From Strobilurus pachycystidiatus (taxonomy: Eukaryota; Basidiomycota; Agaricomycetes; Agaricales; Physalacriaceae): 64,000 bases of DNA. The notes below the pieces were generated by a model that saw only the letters and a program-made list of their open reading frames with translations, was not told where the DNA came from and searched no databases. The position numbers and the translations under genes are program-made. Location: contig JAHLMK010000001.1 in assembly GCA_019915135.1 (NCBI GenBank), positions 2,542,001-2,606,000 on the forward strand. Reading direction: 5' to 3'. Below are positions 20,501 through 31,153 of this stretch, piece by piece (position 1 is the stretch's first letter; each line of letters opens with the position of its first letter).

Positions 20501-21416
20501 CAATGCTGTGACCGTAGCAAGGTGTGGATTAACAAGTTGGCCAGAGGTAAGGGCTCTCAAGGAAGAGACCGCCGAGTCACTGGGAGAATGGATCTTCGAG
20601 GACATTCTATGCAGGTGGGGTTGTATCAAGGAAATTGTAACCGACAATGGGCCAGCAATCAAGAAGGCTTTAGTACATATTGAACAGAAATATGGTATCA
20701 CAGGTATCTTGATCACGGCGTACAATAAGCAAGCCAACGGAAAGGTTGAACGAGGACACTGGGATATCCGTCAATCTCTCTTCAAGGTATGCAGGGGTAA
20801 ACCCGAGCAATGGCCAGAGTTCCTACATGAGGTCCTTTGGGCAGAGCGCATTACCATAAAGAGAAGTCTAGGTACTTCAGCGTTCCAGGCAGTAACCGGT
20901 TGTGAACCAATCATGCCAATGGACCTGGAGGAATTGACTTGGCTGGTTGAAGCACCAGACCGACTGGTCTCCCATTCAGACCTTGTGGCCTTCCGAGCTA
21001 GGCAGCTCATCAAGCACAAAGAAGATACTGTTAGACTAAGGTCAAAGGTCCTTCTGAATAAACAGAAGGCCGCTGCGAAGTTCCTAGAGGACTTCCAGAA
21101 CAGTATCCCTCGCTACAAATTCAAAACTGGTGAACTAGTACTAGTAAGGAACACTAGGATCGAATCAGAAATGAATGCGAAGTTCAAGGAAAGGTTTATG
21201 GGACCTTACGCGGTAGTAACAAGGACCTCGGCAGGAAACTATGTGGTCTGCGAGTTGGACGGAACAATCTACAAAGACAAGATAGCTCAGTTCCGTGTAA
21301 TACCTTTTGTATCGCGACGAGATCCTATAGACCTTGGAAAACAGTTCTTTGATCGACTACACTTCATAAGTAAACCGATCACGAAGACCTTAGATGTCCT
21401 TGCAAGAACTACGTGA
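17523..21416 (+). CDS. pol: Gypsy pol: reverse transcriptase, RNase H, integrase
   Basis: The pol frame is open from 17445 with no early ATG, and a -1 shift from the protease frame near GGGTTTT (17523-17529) would enter it. Domains in order: reverse transcriptase with FCVVKKDGKKLRLVHSLEP, LPMGWTNSV and the active site YIDD (18858-18869); RNase H with SVDTSYQAVGFYL; integrase zinc region (HDRAGH then CVLC); integrase core with AYIDTFRMP, VTDNGPA and KVERGH (the D, D, E residues); and a C-terminal KTGELVLVRN plus GPYAVV (GPY/F-type module). No internal stop was seen in about 1,280 codons, so the polyprotein looks competent. Confidence 0.95.
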   Translation, partial: GFSREPKDVGNSYEEAVLILERSPEGNIEVKQSWIPGDNRETFGEGDLTSLYMKKSPNRVHQAAKRLRKQHAFMHASMHQASTHMTVPEHMVTPTGLLKVPTKTQGFRKVFNINQIAEDQEELKSYATATLNLFYGVPKELEQVFTGLSVTLPKDYMAEAQQEFLRLESQIPKRGVFVGKKYKPVALKTKAHLGTLPEEFRIKRHIHGDPLAGMPELVPDPPPFVPTGRYTAERREQIQADHVGDFLTDAERRIIDSIFCKQNEGFAWEESEKGHFKPEFFPPVDIPVIPHTPWVLRNIPIPPGIYDEVCKIIKHKLDSGVYEPSNSSYRSRWFCVVKKDGKKLRLVHSLEPLNAVTIAHSGLPPATEELAESFAGRSCGGTLDLFVGYDERLLATASRDMTTFSTPYGALRLKTLPMGWTNSVPIFHDDVTTILKDEIPAFTRPYIDDVPVRGPATRYEQADGTYETLPGHPEVRRFVWEHLVNMNRIIQRMKHAGGTFSGHKAIICAEEIVVVGHVCTYEGRKPAEDRVKVISDWPPCKALTEVRSFLGTAGIFRAFVKDYSKKALPLTRLTKDITKFRWTDEEQESMDTLKEAIRTCPMLKPLNYEWSTPITLSVDTSYQAVGFYLSQVDPKDPKKRYFAKFMSLTLNEREARYSQAKRELFGLFRALSACKYYLLGCRKLEIEVDAKYIKGMLSNVDSLANANLQRWAEEILMYHFTLVHVPGKVHGPDGLSRRPASEHDVVVPRPHINIEDDEVNTFEYQEPKGLPIEKQPLDFDTFRNDIDSRGGYFQEIVRSPLPDHIKVSKAVRTSGLVNVKDIEGWMHITEFPELNKSKRERLWETYLPKLQPYLQSEDVLEDEDLEKWSKDFFVQHERLYRTHSDSHPRRVLLPNERIPVCKALHDRAGHKGQYSVLQLIMKRFWWPGMEADIRWYVRTCVLCQKRQKRNIKVAPTITSTPGIYERAYIDTFRMPKAGEESIRKKRPSKWAGFNAVTVARCGLTSWPEVRALKEETAESLGEWIFEDILCRWGCIKEIVTDNGPAIKKALVHIEQKYGITGILITAYNKQANGKVERGHWDIRQSLFKVCRGKPEQWPEFLHEVLWAERITIKRSLGTSAFQAVTGCEPIMPMDLEELTWLVEAPDRLVSHSDLVAFRARQLIKHKEDTVRLRSKVLLNKQKAAAKFLEDFQNSIPRYKFKTGELVLVRNTRIESEMNAKFKERFMGPYAVVTRTSAGNYVVCELDGTIYKDKIAQFRVIPFVSRRDPIDLGKQFFDRLHFISKPITKTLDVLARTT

Positions 21417-22050
21417 CCTTGGACACCCAGGAATGACCTATAACTTCAAAGGAAGCTAAGGTACCATACCAGATGACGGGGACGTCATCAGAAAAGTAAA
21501 GAGGGAATAGAGGGACATCGGTCCATTTATTCAAAGACTATAAAATTTTTTATTTAAGACTTATTCTGTGCCCAGCTGGCTACAATAGTAGCTAAGGTAG
21601 CTGTGAACTAAGGATAAGGAAGCAAGACAAGGCACGAAGCATCAGGGAAGTGGGCGTTAGACGCCTTCTTGCAGCTGCTCACCAAAGGTTGGAGGATATG
21701 AGCGATGTGGTGCGTCGGCGTCTGAGGGTGAATCCCCAGCAGGTGTACCAGCATCCCTACATAGAGGCGAAGGTTGAAAAAGAACACCGCCATGTCCGTC
21801 GACACCTTGGAACCATTCGGAAAGGTGCGAAGGTCATGGGCGACGGCCTAAAGAAAACAAGGATAGGATAAAGGCAGGAATGAAAGGTCTGAGGACAAGT
21901 CCCAGGACCTTTTATAACGGAACGAAGTTAGGCAAAAGAGGGTCCATCGGGCGATAGAAACCAAAAGGGGACTTCGTCACGGCGGCCTGGTACCCAGGAT
22001 AAAGGTTCTGAACCACCAAGGACTATGTCGCGGACGACATTTCATAAGTC

Positions 22051-22059
22051 AAGGGGAGA
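22051..22059 (+). promoter_or_regulatory. Polypurine tract
   Basis: AAGGGGAGA lies immediately before the 3' LTR, the expected place for the plus-strand primer. The preceding 630 bp after pol (21417-22050) hold no recognisable gene. Confidence 0.65.
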
Positions 22060-23737
22060 TGATACGCAGGGTACTATTCCAGTACTAGAAACGGGGAATT
22101 TTGCGATTCCTGAACAGCCCAAAGACCTTAGGAAACCTCCAGTCAAGTACTTAGGATAGAGCACGCAGGAGTTACTGCCTTGACGCGGGCAAGCCTCCAG
22201 GACAAGGTCCAGGCGCCTTAACAAGTCCTTTAGGACAGGCGCGATCGAAACCTTCGATCACCTTCATCCGAATATCCTTATCCGCGCGTTGGATCCCTTT
22301 CAAGATCCCGTACCTTTGCGTGTACCTTGTACTACAGACGATGTGCTATAACCATTCGCACCCAAGGAGGGTCCAAAGGTCTCCAGGCGGTTCAGTTCGA
22401 GCGACCCGAGACTTGCGCACCTCAACCCAAAGACCTGGAAGGTCCCGAAATAGTTCAAGGACGTCACAACCCTTTTGGGGAAACAATCTTCGGAGCTGCC
22501 AAGGACTCCGGACCGACGCCTTCCGCTATGCCGATCGATCATGATCCACGATCAAGGACCACCTCGAAAGCAGGGTGCATTACCACTTTAAGAAAGCACT
22601 CCCCTGTAGTGTCTGCGCTCGAAAGGACGTTCTTAACGATCTCCATCCAACCTATCCACAAGAAAGCAGGTGTCCGTAGGACCTTGCAACATAAAGATAC
22701 CTAAGGATCGAAGTCCTTATCGGACCTTGATCTCCTGGGCACAAGGATTGTACCATACCGCCAAGGTGGCGTATATGGCTAAAGGACCAAGCGGCCTGTC
22801 CGCAGTTGTTTCGACCAGGGATAGCCAATAAGAATCTAGCACTTGTATGACTCGAAAGTCCGATGTATCCGATCCTAGAATAGATGCTTACTCAGTAGGA
22901 ACCCACCAGTAGTATAAAAGGGCCCAAAGGACCCATATTTCGGTAGCTTAGATCCCCCCCAGTAGCCGCTAGTCAGACGCAGCCATTGTAGTGAATCTAT
23001 CTCGAGTTTCGACTCATTTCTGCAAAGAACCCAAAGACCCCAAAGACCCCAAAGACCTTTCCAAGATTTAAAGACATCAGGTGTTGCCAAACTCCTTGAA
23101 GGACTCAAAAGAACCTTATTCCGACGTACCAAGTCGAGTACCAACGAATCTACTTGGTGTTAGAACCTTGTATTCGCAAGAAGGCCGGTTTGCAAGTGGT
23201 TCTGCCCTGCATTCACGCTATTTCGTGAAGTACTTTCCTTTGAGGAATAAGTTGAGTTTGAACGAGTGTTGTCAACGTCTGAGACACCTTTCGGAACCTT
23301 TGGTCCCGGTGCAAGACACTAGAAGTTTGGTTTAAGTGCAAGAAGGAGTCCTTATCGTTAGCAGTCCAGTGGCGTAAAACCTGCGGTAGCGGCCTGACGA
23401 TTCCAAGACAAAGTCCTTGTACACCAGAGCACTTGATAGGTAGAAGCTACATTGCCTCGCGCTGTTTAAGGTCTTCATACGTCAAGAGGTTCGGCCTACG
23501 ACTTCAAGGTTTTCTTGTGTCATTTCGATCAGAATCCCTACACCCCCAAAAACAACTCGTAGTTTAACTACAGCGATTCGGAATACATCTCTATTTCTCC
23601 ATTACCCAAAAGCACCTTGTTCTCTCGAACCTTTGTGCACCCCATCTCCCTTACAAGGAGTGTTAGTTGTGATAAGGATTGATAGTGTGGTTAGACGATA
23701 GCTTCTTTTCAGAGGTCTATTCCGAACTTGCACATCA
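22060..23737 (+). repeat. 3' LTR of the Gypsy element
   Basis: 1,678 bp, collinear with the 5' LTR and followed by the second ACGT target copy. No difference from the 5' LTR was noticed. Confidence 0.95.
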
Positions 23738-23829
23738 ACGTACAGCAGGACCGCCTAGTGTGGGTTTCATGGGCGGCCCGCACCACCCACGACAATCAAA
23801 TCGCCCTGTTCCATCTCGTCGCCCGTCAC

Positions 23830-25061
23830 TCAGACCCTCAAGCACCTCATTAATGAGTCGGACTCCTTGTCACGGTATAGCTGAGCGCCGTCGAGGGAGA
23901 TCTGGACGACAACATCATTGGGACCAATGCGTCCTTCACAAACGGCTTTGAGATACTGCAACCCCGCAAAGATATCGTCGTAAGATTGGATCTTGCCTCC
24001 GTTGAGTTTTGCGTATAACCGCACGCGCTCTGTCTCCTCTACTCGATATTCCACCTTCTTGGCAGTGTCGGCTGAGGCATAGAGCGCCTGGATGAGTGGC
24101 CCAAGAGGAATAATCTTGAAGGTGCGGTGCGCAAACCCATCCTTGTATCTATCCTCTCCACAATCTGGACGGTGCGCATGCTTCGCGAAATACCCCGTAA
24201 ACCCGACACATGTGTTGACGCACATATTGCACTCAATGGGTGTCACTCCGCTCAGTTTTCCCACCAGCTTCTTGACTCGGTAGAAATTGGGGAGCTCGTC
24301 GTCGGTAAGACCTTGAGCAGCGAATAGATGGCCCTTGTAGACCTCTTCCGAGGCGGTTGTGTTGACGAAGAATGCACGAAGACCCCAGAGGGTAGCCTTG
24401 TCCGTGAGATCAATGAAAGTGTCGGAGGTTGGGTTTCGGAGGCGTTCAACATCGTCGGCATCCATACCACCGTTCTCAAGAGTGGCGTGTTTCAAAGCGT
24501 TCACAAAGAGAGCGGCGTCGCGAATCCCTCCAAGTGTTTCAGAGGCGTAGAAATGTTCGCGTGAAGCGGCTAATTTCTCTTGACGTGATTGACGGGGAGG
24601 ACGTGCGGTGGGTGGCCTTGCAGCAGGTGGGGGATCTTGACGCTGTTGAAGGGGCATAGAAGTGGATGCAGAAGGGGGTCTATTTGGAGGTGGTGAAGGG
24701 AATAGGCTTTGACTACGATGTGGGTCAATCTGGTGCATATGTTGATGAAATAATATATCGTCCATGTCATCCTTCCTGGACATTAGCCAAGAAGCAAGAT
24801 GAGAGAGAAAGAAGAACGCACCGGATCCTCTGCTAGCGTCTGCATGTGCACCGTTCGTTGTCTCCTACTGTTCCCTTCCCTCTGACCGTTCTCCGCTGGC
24901 TCAATTTCCGAGCCCGCTCGCTTCTGTGGTAGGAGCCCCGCTGGAATTGGTTTGCCATGACTAGCAAGCAGGGCGGCAAGACTGGCGCTGTCATCAGCTC
25001 GAACACGGGCGCGTTGTCTTGCGGCAGAAGGGTCCGAAGGTTTGCTGGAAGTGGGCGGCAT
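23830..25061 (-). pseudogene. Plavaka-type transposase, 5' part (copy 1)
   Basis: Two exons (25061-24822 and 24771-23830, intron 24772-24821) give about 393 residues. A disordered Pro/Arg-rich start is followed by the zinc-binding CNMCVNTCVGF and HRPDCGEDRY, then IIPLGPLIQALY, YDDIFAGLQYLKAV and SLDGAQLYRDKESD. These are hallmarks of the Tnp2-like transposases of basidiomycete Plavaka (CACTA-related) elements. Just after the DGAQLY motif the frame turns into unrelated codons and stops, so the remaining catalytic region is missing. It is a truncated, inactive element, duplicated at 29566-30797. Confidence 0.75.
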
Positions 25062-25417
25062 CGTGGTTCTTATCAAATGAAGATTGCCGAACTATGTAAC
25101 GCGTGTACGTGAATCCATCAAGTCCGTTTTCGGGCAGAGTACTAATTGGAATGTAAGCTGAATTCACCATTACGGTAAGTTTAGATGGGTTCCGTACTTC
25201 TACTCCAACTAAACTGATCAGATAATTGTGCATTGAGTACTGGAAACCACAGAAACCCATAAGAACTCGCCACGCCGTATATAACCCATGGAAACCCGAA
25301 AGAACCTGGGGAAAACAGGGACTTTTCACTGGGCCTCATTCCCCATACATTTCGTTCGAGGGAAGGCGCACCGCGTCGACATCCATGAGTTCGCCCCGTG
25401 TGTGGGCGTCGGCTCCA
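25062..25417. other. No recognisable gene (copy 1)
   Basis: About 355 bp between the transposase fragment and the RRM gene; nothing recognised. It recurs at 30798-31153. Confidence 0.4.
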
Positions 25418-27010
25418 CTACAAGCTCGTATACAGGTTGACAGGGGCGGGAAGGTGAGACTGGACTGCGGCAGTCTGCGTGGCCTGCGCGGCGGCTTGTG
25501 CGGCTTTGTCTGTCGCCATCATGAGCCAGGGAATGCTTTAGGTCAATATCTGAACTTACATTGACTGCGCCCCCAGCTGAGACGGATGCGGCTTCCGCCT
25601 ACAGGGAACCCTTGCATCTTCTCGATGGCGCGCTCTGCGTCGACCTTCTGGACGAACTGGACGAAGCGACAATGTTTGCCTACCGGTACCTTGACCTGAA
25701 GCGAAGGTAACAATAGGTATTGAATTATCGATGCGTTACTCACATAGTGAATATCTTTGAACGGAGTGAAGAATGTCCTCAGCGTGTCCTCTGATATAAG
25801 CGGTGAAAGCCCGCCAACAAACACAGTCATGTTGTAGGGATCCGTCGATGTGAGTTGCTCTCCATGAATGGCTTGAGCCTGCGCGTGGTGCTTCCACGAC
25901 TCTTCAGCATAGTACCTCTGATCCTGGATACCAGATGGGTGTTCGTGCGCAAACTGAGAGGTGATGGACGTCGCGGCGGGTGTTGCCCTGGGAGGGTCGC
26001 GCCCTCCGGTTGCGTACTGCTTCGCGATTTGGGCCAGAACGTGGTGAGGGAGGTTCATATCCTCTATGCTGTCCGAGCTGAAATGAGATGACAACCTCTC
26101 GTTCGGCGCAGATGGGTGGGAGCTTAGAGACGAAGTAGAGCCGGAACCATCCATGTACGATGGTGCGGACCGCATAGACGGAGTGGAATGGGACGCTGAG
26201 AAGGAACCGGTGATGCTGCGCGCTTGGGCGTTGAGAGAATGCACGGGTATGGCGGTGTTCACGTCAGGGTTGCTGACGGAAGGAGGGAACTATACTTGAG
26301 GGAGATCCTGAGGTGCCATCATCGTCGGAGGCTTGAACTTGGCGGTCGCCGGAGATATTCTCACTAGTTGAGAGTCAGTGGATGGTCATTGAATTGATTA
26401 ACAGCACGTACTAGGTCGAGAAAGGCAGTAAAGGCCATGTATTGCGACAAGAGCTCTTTGCTGATCGCCTTCGTCGGTAAATCTGGACAGACCGATGAGT
26501 ATCTATCGCCAAACGAAGGGTTGGACGCGTACCTTACAAAGCCATACCCCCTCGAAACCCCGGTAACAGGATCGAGCATAATCTTTGCAGTCTTGCAGCT
26601 GAGGAAAGGCCTTATGAACTTTCGCTCGCGGTCATTCCGTAGGCCAAGAACCGTGTTCCTAAAGACAAACACCAGATCTGAATTGGATGTCTTAGGCGCC
26701 AGATCCCCGACAAAGATGCTGTACTCTTTGGGATACTGGGGCGTTCCCTGAGCAGTGCCAGATATGGGGAGCGTGGGTGCGATGGGGGTTGCAGAGGTAG
26801 GCATGGATTCTGCCCAATCAAGCACGAAGGGCTTTGTGGAGTTTGGCATCGTCTGGGCGGGCCCGCCTTCCGAAGGATTGACTTGGGCGAGCACCGACGC
26901 TGCCGCAGAGGAGGTCGGGAAGGTAAGGAAGCAATAGCCGGGATTGTTGGGATGCTGTCCGGTTATGGGATCGGATGAGGCGCGTGGAAGGTGTCTCGGT
27001 CTGTGCCTCG
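25418..27010 (-). pseudogene. NAM8/TIA1-like three-RRM protein, damaged (copy 1)
   Basis: Exons 25418-25509, 25560-25695, 25744-26363, 26412-26482 and 26533 upward fit in phase. They encode the second half of RRM1 (NNPGYCFLTFP), a full RRM2 (YSIFVGDLAP, SRGYGFVRF), a linker, RRM3 (MTVFVGGLSP, CRFVQFV, IRLSWGRSQ) and an Ala/Gln-rich tail ending LYTSL. Such proteins bind U-rich RNA near 5' splice sites (yeast Nam8) or in mRNAs. Two faults are visible. The first half of RRM1 cannot be found, and an in-frame TAG (26290-26292) lies in the RRM2-RRM3 linker where no plausible intron removes it. It is probably a pseudogene; an upstream open frame (to 27701) is not homologous to the expected N-terminus. 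Confidence 0.7.
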
Positions 27011-28024
27011 GCCTCTTTCGACGCGCTCGTTGAACGCGAAGAGGGAGCTCGACGGAGGCGACGGCGGGTGGTGCTGGTCGAATAGCGGGAAGGAAGCGCT
27101 GGCCATGGGCGATGGATTGGATCTGCCTGTACCACTGTGCCATGACTGCTCCTCCCATTCTGTCGTTTTGAACGATCTCGGTCCTGTGCCTTGGCGATAC
27201 ATGGCTGAGTGGGAAGCTGAGTAAACTGGGTACGCGCTGTTCTGGATGTGACTCGTCTTTCAGCTGAGTGCTGACGTGGTAGAAGCTGTGGAGATGGAGG
27301 CGGGAGAGGCTTCGCCGTCGTCGTTGAGCGAGAACCGTTGAGCGGCACAGCGCGAGCTCGATTTGGCTGCGAGGAAAAGTGTCAGGCTGGGGTACGGCGG
27401 CGCCTAGGGCAAGGATCCGAAAGCAGTCGTCGGCGTAGTCGTCTGTAAGTGCGGAGAGTACGGAGGGGATGGAAGTGGTAGAGGAAAGAGCGCAATCACA
27501 GTCACCAAGCCATGCGTGATAAGCCTTGTGATGAGGTACCCGCCCCAAGTCGTTCCCATTGCCAACCTTACGCGACCCGACACCACTCGGTGTTGCGAAT
27601 CGCGTGGCATCCACCTCCTGCGCCCTCCCATCGTTATCCCGACTCTTCGCCGACGACAGTTTTGTATACTGTCCTGCTGCCCCAATATCATAGACAGCCA
27701 TTTGTATAATTTATTCTCGCTATTGTGTCTTACTCACAATCAATCTTGATTTGAAAAACCATTATTGTTTCAGTGAACGGCGCTGACAGCGGTGGAGTCC
27801 AATGTGAACCTACTACCTTGCCAATTGTTATTTCAATCATCTACTGTTAAATCGATTACTTCTGTACCAACGGTGCGAGAAGGACAAAAGACCGAGCGTG
27901 CGGCATTCAGGAGATGCAATCGATTAGCGCGGCGCTTGTTGAATTCTACTCGCCAGAGTCGTACTGGTTTGTAACTGTAGGACAAGACTGAGTAAGATCC
28001 ACCACAATGGAGGAGGCCGACTCA
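27011..28024. other. No recognisable gene (copy 1)
   Basis: About 1 kb. A minus-strand open frame begins at an ATG at 27701 and runs toward the RRM remnant, but no family is recognised in it. It recurs at 32747-33760. Confidence 0.35.
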
Positions 28025-28740
28025 CTAGTCATTGCGGAGGCGGCCGTAGAATTTGAGGAGGTTGAAGTTATTGCAGTGAAATGCTGCATCTTGCCACTCT
28101 GAATCCTCGATTTGGTTGCGACCAACCCTGCAGTTGGTCTTGTGGACTTGGCGCGGGGCGGAGCAGGCATACTTTTCGGCGGAGGAAAATAGGCCGTTAT
28201 CCAGGCGATACAACGCGGCCTAACAACAGGTGAGAGTGAGTAGTCTATGGCGTTATGCGCACACCTGAAGCATGGTTGATGACGGTGTTTCGAACCCACA
28301 CAATTCCCAATAGCGCTGCAAATCTTGCGTGATTGCAGTGACCTCCCGGCTCTGGGCTATAGCATCGTCATAGAATGGCTCGACTACCTCCAGTGCATCG
28401 AGACCTTCGCGCCCAAAGACTGTGTACATGTAGGCGATGAAGGCAGTTTCCGTAACTGGGATGGGGTTGCCGCTGAGAAGAAGTTCCTGAGCCTTCTCAA
28501 TATGACTAGGGCGCCATTCGCCTCGATGAGGGACTGGACGGGAGGCGTTGCTGGAGATGTGCAGGGGTACCTGGCGAGCGCCGCGGGGCATGATGTGGTC
28601 AAGACGATGAAGGCAAAGGATCAAACCTGGATCAAACCGTCTTTGATGCCAGCCGGCGGCAACTATAATCCGCGATCGGTCTACCATTGTGAACCCCGCC
28701 GGCCATCCCCACATGCGCGTCGCCACTTCATATCCACCGT
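28025..28740 (-). CDS. Hypothetical protein (copy 1)
   Basis: Two exons, about 28740-28265 and 28219-28025 (intron 28220-28264, phase 0), about 220 residues. Readable text includes YGGYEVATRMWGWPAGF, RSRIIVAAGWHQRRFDPGL, MYTVFGREGLDALEVVE and a C-terminus LLKFYGRLRND. No family is recognised. The start is uncertain: an upstream ATG at 28791 is out of frame with the main exon. In this copy the DNA upstream of 28876 is the start of duplicate 2, whereas in copy 2 it is native sequence, so the two copies have different promoters. Confidence 0.45.
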
Positions 28741-29565
28741 ACCGATTTCTTCAACGCTGTATTTGAGAGAAGAAGGGCTTTGAGAAGGCATTGGACAAAT
28801 CCGTGGTCGGTGGATTGAACGCTGACACCGAAATGTTGATGAATCAAGTACGTCCACTTCGAAGTCTCCCGCTCCGAAGTATTGAGGGGTACCGAGCTTT
28901 AGCTTCTCGTTTTACCGCGTTTCTATGCAGTCGCTCCCTTCACGATGTCAAGGTTAGCTTGGAATGTGTAGAGGTCACCGAGCGTGAGCGTACTCTTCGG
29001 TAAGGTGTCGTTTCGGCATGGCGGTGGTCGAGATGAACAAGGCAGCAATATCAGCACGACCCTCGTGAAATTCCGTCACAGTGCGTCAAGCTACTCGGGA
29101 ATCTAGTGGGCACAACAACTGGTACGCGTACGAACCCAGAGCTGAGGCCACTATGCAAGGGAGTTGGCGTGATAATCACAGTACCTGTGAGAGTAAGAGG
29201 GAAGTTGAGGACCTCGGTCTATATGCACAGTTCCCCATTAGGCAGTTAGAGGTTCCCTCCTCAAAGTCATTTTCTCGGTACTGTAAGCACCCTTCAGTCT
29301 TACCGTAGAACTAGTGAGAAACCGGTCTACGGTTTCTTCGGTTGGAATGGAACGTAAACTAAATGAAAGAATAATATTGCTTATAGTAATGATAGTACGA
29401 CGGCCTCCGCCCGGCGGAGCCCTTGAAACCCAACTGCGACGCGCATCCCCAGAACTCCCACCGCAGCCACGACACGTACAGCAGGACCGCCTAGTGTGGG
29501 TTTCATGGGCGGCCCGCACCACCCACGACAATCAAATCGCCCTGTTCCATCTCGTCGCCCGTCAC

Positions 29566-30797
29566 TCAGACCCTCAAGCACCTCATTAATGAGTCGGACT
29601 CCTTGTCACGGTATAGCTGAGCGCCGTCGAGGGAGATCTGGACGACAACATCATTGGGACCAATGCGTCCTTCACAAACGGCTTTGAGATACTGCAACCC
29701 CGCAAAGATATCGTCGTAAGATTGGATCTTGCCTCCGTTGAGTTTTGCGTATAACCGCACGCGCTCTGTCTCCTCTACTCGATATTCCACCTTCTTGGCA
29801 GTGTCGGCTGAGGCATAGAGCGCCTGGATGAGTGGCCCAAGAGGAATAATCTTGAAGGTGCGGTGCGCAAACCCATCCTTGTATCTATCCTCTCCACAAT
29901 CTGGACGGTGCGCATGCTTCGCGAAATACCCCGTAAACCCGACACATGTGTTGACGCACATATTGCACTCAATGGGTGTCACTCCGCTCAGTTTTCCCAC
30001 CAGCTTCTTGACTCGGTAGAAATTGGGGAGCTCGTCGTCGGTAAGACCTTGAGCAGCGAATAGATGGCCCTTGTAGACCTCTTCCGAGGCGGTTGTGTTG
30101 ACGAAGAATGCACGAAGACCCCAGAGGGTAGCCTTGTCCGTGAGATCAATGAAAGTGTCGGAGGTTGGGTTTCGGAGGCGTTCAACATCGTCGGCATCCA
30201 TACCACCGTTCTCAAGAGTGGCGTGTTTCAAAGCGTTCACAAAGAGAGCGGCGTCGCGAATCCCTCCAAGTGTTTCAGAGGCGTAGAAATGTTCGCGTGA
30301 AGCGGCTAATTTCTCTTGACGTGATTGACGGGGAGGACGTGCGGTGGGTGGCCTTGCAGCAGGTGGGGGATCTTGACGCTGTTGAAGGGGCATAGAAGTG
30401 GATGCAGAAGGGGGTCTATTTGGAGGTGGTGAAGGGAATAGGCTTTGACTACGATGTGGGTCAATCTGGTGCATATGTTGATGAAATAATATATCGTCCA
30501 TGTCATCCTTCCTGGACATTAGCCAAGAAGCAAGATGAGAGAGAAAGAAGAACGCACCGGATCCTCTGCTAGCGTCTGCATGTGCACCGTTCGTTGTCTC
30601 CTACTGTTCCCTTCCCTCTGACCGTTCTCCGCTGGCTCAATTTCCGAGCCCGCTCGCTTCTGTGGTAGGAGCCCCGCTGGAATTGGTTTGCCATGACTAG
30701 CAAGCAGGGCGGCAAGACTGGCGCTGTCATCAGCTCGAACACGGGCGCGTTGTCTTGCGGCAGAAGGGTCCGAAGGTTTGCTGGAAGTGGGCGGCAT
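29566..30797 (-). pseudogene. Plavaka-type transposase, 5' part (copy 2)
   Basis: Exons 30797-30558 and 30507-29566. Same protein as copy 1, including the truncation after DGAQLYRDKESD. The truncation therefore predates the duplication. Confidence 0.75.
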
Positions 30798-31153
30798 CGT
30801 GGTTCTTATCAAATGAAGATTGCCGAACTATGTAACGCGTGTACGTGAATCCATCAAGTCCGTTTTCGGGCAGAGTACTAATTGGAATGTAAGCTGAATT
30901 CACCATTACGGTAAGTTTAGATGGGTTCCGTACTTCTACTCCAACTAAACTGATCAGATAATTGTGCATTGAGTACTGGAAACCACAGAAACCCATAAGA
31001 ACTCGCCACGCCGTATATAACCCATGGAAACCCGAAAGAACCTGGGGAAAACAGGGACTTTTCACTGGGCCTCATTCCCCATACATTTCGTTCGAGGGAA
31101 GGCGCACCGCGTCGACATCCATGAGTTCGCCCCGTGTGTGGGCGTCGGCTCCA

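Larger units (their letters stand above)
12298..23737 (+). mobile_element. Ty3/Gypsy LTR retrotransposon, 11,440 bp
   Basis: The element begins TGATACG and ends CACATCA with two 1,678-bp LTRs. It is flanked by the direct repeat ACGT (12294-12297 and 23738-23741). The order gag, protease, RT, RNase H, integrase is that of Ty3/Gypsy (Metaviridae). The uninterrupted target is preserved at 29474-29477, so both ends are exact. The LTRs look identical, pointing to recent insertion. Gag is split by a MITE, so this copy may be unable to move by itself. Confidence 0.95.
11697..28876. repeat. Segmental duplication, copy 1 (interrupted by the Gypsy element)
   Basis: Positions 11697-12297 and 23742-28876 together match 28877-34612 (copy 2). 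No differences were seen where I compared the text, and predicted frames are the same throughout. The offsets are 17,180 left and 5,736 right of the retrotransposon; their difference, 11,444, equals the element (11,440) plus its 4-bp target duplication. Confidence 0.95.

Noticed and set aside
23830..30797. Two independent Plavaka insertions
   Set aside because: Both fragments share the same truncation and flanks, so they are one insertion copied by the segmental duplication.
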